Assembly: GCA_013298525.1 (NCBI GenBank)
Contig: JAAFHW010000019.1
Coordinates: 1-38,062, forward strand
Length of the DNA: 38,062 nt
Direction: 5' to 3'
Source of the DNA: Flavobacteriia bacterium
GTDB taxonomy: Bacteria; Bacteroidota; Bacteroidia; Flavobacteriales; Flavobacteriaceae
The translations under genes were made by a program, and so were the position numbers. Shown in pieces: positions 35,195 through 38,062 of this stretch (positions are counted from its first letter, which is position 1; the number at the start of each line of letters is the position of its first letter). A model generated the notes under the pieces. It was not told where the DNA came from and made no database searches. It saw only the letters and a program-made list of their open reading frames with translations.

Positions 35195-36241
35195 TCACTC
35201 AATCATCAACCTAGCAATGATTGGATAATGATCTGAATTTTTGAAGTTTGGAAAGCTTTGAAAGCTCTTAACTTGAATTGATTTGTCAGCAAAAATATAA
35301 TCAATTCGTGCAGGATAATATTTGAAGTTATAGGTTTGACCAAAACCATTTCCCACCTCTTCAAAACAATCGTTCAGGTTTCCTTTAATACTTCTGTAAA
35401 CATACGAAAAGGCACTATTATTCATATCGCCACAAATAATCATTGGATACGAACACTCTTTTTTGTGTTTTACTAAAATCTCTGCTTGTAATTGCTGTTT
35501 TGTAAATGCTTTACTAATTCTTTTTACAACTAATTCCGATTTGTGTTGGTTTATAGAATCAACATTGTCTTGCATTTCGTTAACATCTGGCGATATTTTA
35601 ATTGATTGCAAATGCATATTATAAACTCTAATTGTGTCTTTTCCTTTTCTAATATCGGCATAAACGATTAGGTTATTAGATTCTGGAAATTCAATATTTC
35701 CTTTATCAATAATAGGATATTTTGAAAAAATCGCTTGACCAGTTCTTATTTTATTGCCTTGCATAAAAATAAATTTATGCTTGTACACACGTAAATCTAC
35801 ATTAGCAGTTTCTGAATATTCTTGAATACAAAGAATATCAGGGTTTTGATCATTAATAAATTGTTTAATCTCATCGCCTACATTTTCCTTAGGCAACCAT
35901 TGAAAAAGATTGAATAATCGAACATTATAACTCATAACCACAAAATCCTTTTCTTCAAAAGTTTTTTCGTTAGAAGAGAACTTGTAAAACTTATTTACGA
36001 AAGTAATTCCAAGAATTAATACAATGCCAGAAAGCATCATTTGTCTTTTGATTTGAAACAACCAATAAATAAAGAATAATCCGTTTAGTATTAAAAATAA
36101 AGGCAATATAAGTGTCAAAACTGATAAAAACGGGAAGAACTTAGGCGCAAGAAACGGCAAAACATAAGCAAGAAAAGTCAATACAGTCAACACTATATTG
36201 AAAAAATACATTACTTTATTAAACCATGAGAGTTTCTTCAT
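35195..36241 (-). CDS. Membrane-anchored endonuclease/exonuclease/phosphatase-family protein
   Basis: From ATG 36239-36241, 348 residues starting MKKLSWFNKVMYFFN; an ATG at 36260-36262 would add seven residues. Three N-terminal membrane segments (about 8-95), then a metal-dependent EEP fold: VMSYNVRLFN, ILCIQEYSE (metal-binding Glu), MHLQSIKIS, CGDMNNSAFSYVY and SDHYPIIARL with the catalytic Asp-His. Substrate (DNA, lipid or phosphoester) cannot be told. It is downstream of the rhomboid genes on the same strand with a 64-base gap. Confidence 0.88.
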   Translation of the reverse strand: MKKLSWFNKVMYFFNIVLTVLTFLAYVLPFLAPKFFPFLSVLTLILPLFLILNGLFFIYWLFQIKRQMMLSGIVLILGITFVNKFYKFSSNEKTFEEKDFVVMSYNVRLFNLFQWLPKENVGDEIKQFINDQNPDILCIQEYSETANVDLRVYKHKFIFMQGNKIRTGQAIFSKYPIIDKGNIEFPESNNLIVYADIRKGKDTIRVYNMHLQSIKISPDVNEMQDNVDSINQHKSELVVKRISKAFTKQQLQAEILVKHKKECSYPMIICGDMNNSAFSYVYRSIKGNLNDCFEEVGNGFGQTYNFKYYPARIDYIFADKSIQVKSFQSFPNFKNSDHYPIIARLMIE

Positions 36242-36305
36242 ATTACATTGCCGCAAAGGCACTAAGACACAAAATTAATTTATCATAATCTGCAAAACTG
36301 AACAC

Positions 36306-37172
36306 TTACTTTCCAGCTTTAAACAAAAACTCCTTTTCTTCTGTGGTTAAACTATCATAACCGGATTGACTTATTTTATCTAAAATTTCATCAATTTGTT
36401 GTTGTGTTTTATCTTTTACTACTATCTTACTTTTAGTTGTAGTATTAGATTTTTTAGTATTAACATGAACTTTTTTGAATGGTGTTGATTTCTTCGGTTG
36501 AAACAAATTAACAAAAAAATCAATTACTATGGTTACAATTCTACTTAAATCCGTTCCGCTTTGAAGTAACTTGATATAAATTATTCCGAAAAAAGCACCA
36601 GCAATATGTGAAATATGTCCTCCAGTATTTTCAACTAAAATTCGCATTATATCTAAAATCAATATAACAGCGGTTATGTGCCAAAGTTTTATTTTCCCAA
36701 TTAAAGGAATATAAATGTACATTAGAGGTTGGTAATATGTAGTAGCAACTAAAATAGATAAAACTGCAGCCGATGCACCGACAATTACAGTATTAATACC
36801 CATTATATAATAAGCAATTACAAATGCTAAACCTGCAAAAATGGAACTCAGTATATACAAACCTAAAAACTGCTTTTGGGTAAAAAAAGTAAGAAACAAT
36901 CTTCCTGAAAAATTAAGCATGAACATATTAAAAAACAAATGCCAAAATCCAGAATGAAGAAAAGCATATGTCAAAAATGTCCAAGGAAATATCAAAAAAT
37001 TATTTGGATTTGAAGATAAAGCTAGCCATGAAGGATAATCAAAATGGTATTCCTTAAACTTAAAAAAAAGCACTAACGACAATAGAAACATTCCAACATT
37101 CCAATAAATTACTTTATTAGTGATGTCGCCAATTTTGTATTGCAATTTTATATCGTCAAATATCTTACTCAT
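36306..37172 (-). CDS. Rhomboid intramembrane protease (second of pair)
   Basis: 288 residues, six membrane segments. Catalytic Ser134 in VGASAAV and His189 in GHISHIAGA; HSGFWHLFFNMFMLNFSG (73-90) is the HxxxxxHxxxN element. A cytoplasmic tail (about 225-288), Lys/Thr-rich and then QQQIDEILDKISQSGYDSLT, is the DUF6576-like segment common in Bacteroidota rhomboids. Its ATG directly abuts the stop of the preceding rhomboid gene. Confidence 0.9.
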   Translation of the reverse strand: MSKIFDDIKLQYKIGDITNKVIYWNVGMFLLSLVLFFKFKEYHFDYPSWLALSSNPNNFLIFPWTFLTYAFLHSGFWHLFFNMFMLNFSGRLFLTFFTQKQFLGLYILSSIFAGLAFVIAYYIMGINTVIVGASAAVLSILVATTYYQPLMYIYIPLIGKIKLWHITAVILILDIMRILVENTGGHISHIAGAFFGIIYIKLLQSGTDLSRIVTIVIDFFVNLFQPKKSTPFKKVHVNTKKSNTTTKSKIVVKDKTQQQIDEILDKISQSGYDSLTTEEKEFLFKAGK

Positions 37173-37979
37173 TTAATTCCAACGTTTGTGATTAAACTGA
37201 TTCTTCTTCCAATACCACATCATAATAAAACCTAATAATGCACCTCCTAAATGAGCAAAATATCCAATATTTGCTCTTTCTCTTCCAAAAAGTGATTGTC
37301 CATTTAGACCTAAAAATAAATCTAGTAATAGAATTCCAATTATATAGTATTTAGCCTTAATAGGAATTGGAATAAACATCATAACCATTTCAGAATTTGG
37401 AAACATAAATGCAAAGGCTACTAATAATCCATAGATTGCTCCAGAAGCACCAAGAGAAGTAGATTTTGTTAAAAGATTTGCTTGTTCAATTATATTATAT
37501 TGCTCTTGAGTACATCTTACTCTTTCTAAGATAGATTGAAAATTACTTGCTATCATTTTACCATTTTCATCGAAAACATTTCTTAAATCAGAATTCAATA
37601 AAATTTTTAAATCTGAATTAGTAAAATTTAAATCTGAAACTGAACTCATTAAAGAATGAATTTGAAAATAAACAACCCCTGTACTAAGCAATTTTGCTCC
37701 TAAACCACAAGAAATATAAAAAAATAGAAATTTATTTCCACCCCAAATCTGTTCCAAAACTCTTCCAAATGAATACAACCCAAACATATTGAAAAATAGA
37801 TGCATAAAATCTGCATGCATAAAAAGAGTAGTTATAGGCTGCCAAAATTTAAACTTATCACTTTCAGGATAGTGCATAGAAAACAATTCATATGCATTTG
37901 TATTCGGCAACTGACTTCCAATAAAAAAGATAATATTAATTATCAAAAGTTGTTTTACAACAGGTGTGATATTCATCAT
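37173..37979 (-). CDS. Rhomboid intramembrane protease (first of pair)
   Basis: 268 residues. HADFMHLFFNMFGLYSFG (55-72), catalytic Ser179 in LGASGAIYG and His243 in FAHLGGALLG. A hydrophilic insert (about 110-170) between membrane segments is larger than in minimal rhomboids such as GlpG. The start ATGA overlaps the mutL stop, so the two are translationally coupled. Confidence 0.92.
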   Translation of the reverse strand: MMNITPVVKQLLIINIIFFIGSQLPNTNAYELFSMHYPESDKFKFWQPITTLFMHADFMHLFFNMFGLYSFGRVLEQIWGGNKFLFFYISCGLGAKLLSTGVVYFQIHSLMSSVSDLNFTNSDLKILLNSDLRNVFDENGKMIASNFQSILERVRCTQEQYNIIEQANLLTKSTSLGASGAIYGLLVAFAFMFPNSEMVMMFIPIPIKAKYYIIGILLLDLFLGLNGQSLFGRERANIGYFAHLGGALLGFIMMWYWKKNQFNHKRWN

Positions 37980-38062
37980 AGGGCAAATCGTTTATCAATA
38001 TCTTCCACACGCATCGTGATGAAAGTAGGTTTTTGAAAAGGCGAAACATTCGGTTCTTTGCA
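37976..38062 (-). CDS. mutL: DNA mismatch repair protein MutL, C-terminal end (partial)
   Basis: The last 28 codons and TGA stop of a gene entering from the right edge. CKEPNVSPFQKPTFITMRVE followed by DIDKRFAL resembles the end of MutL (CPHGRPT...xELEKxF), and mutL commonly precedes the tandem rhomboids in flavobacteria. With so little sequence the call rests partly on context. Its stop overlaps the rhomboid start (ATGA). Confidence 0.65.
   Translation of the reverse strand, partial: CKEPNVSPFQKPTFITMRVEDIDKRFAL

Overview
The window is a chromosomal segment of a Bacteroidota bacterium, most likely Flavobacterium or a close relative in the Flavobacteriaceae. The DNA is AT-rich. Several upstream regions carry the Bacteroidota sigma factor signature (TTG / ~20 nt / TAnnTTTG), and starts generally lack Shine-Dalgarno sequences. 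Gene content is typical of the family: long-type 2[4Fe-4S] ferredoxin beside a LuxC-type acyl-CoA reductase, serC/serA, DUF6146 and DUF6787 proteins, a two-subunit methylmalonyl-CoA mutase, DUF5683 behind parAB, and a mutL-rhomboid-rhomboid string. No phage, transposase, CRISPR, rRNA or tRNA was seen.

Layout. 1-1993: tail of an unknown gene, a secreted carboxypeptidase-regulatory-like protein and the ferredoxin. 2108-6677: acyl-CoA reductase, serine synthesis (serC, serA) with a GNAT acetyltransferase between them, and a DUF937-like protein. 6843-9400: small conserved Bacteroidota proteins. 9451-14429: folE (minus strand), a broken lolD, a polytopic membrane protein, a TIGR02757 protein, uridine kinase and a DivIC-like protein. 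14678-18180: methylmalonyl-CoA mutase subunits. 18218-20040: a WG-repeat-like secreted protein and two zinc-ribbon membrane proteins. 20079-23623 (minus): homoserine dehydrogenase, metX and metY, i.e. methionine synthesis by direct sulfhydrylation. 24228-29663: a 1082-residue VIT-domain chimera, a methionine-type aminotransferase and a dienoyl-CoA-reductase-like SDR. 29879-35194: parA, parB, DUF5683, dapB, lepB, wbqC-like. 35195-38062 (minus): an endonuclease/exonuclease/phosphatase-family protein, two rhomboids and the end of mutL.

The most interesting stretch is the 604-base gap upstream of metY (23624-24227). Read on the minus strand it holds a candidate promoter and then two consecutive short ORFs of 22 and 31 codons packed with Met and Cys codons. 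Each is followed by an intrinsic terminator, and each has a segment downstream of its Met codons complementary to the 5' arm of its own terminator. This is the layout of ribosome-mediated transcription attenuation, in tandem, sensing the amino acid the downstream genes make. I regard it as a strong prediction from sequence, not a demonstrated system.

Other points: lolD appears to have lost about 34 bases including the strand just before the P-loop, with a frameshift; metX has a 20-bp operator-like palindrome in its leader; the methionine-type aminotransferase is flanked by two palindromes sharing a TTATGC half-site; and many intergenic gaps carry degenerate short-word repeats close to start codons.
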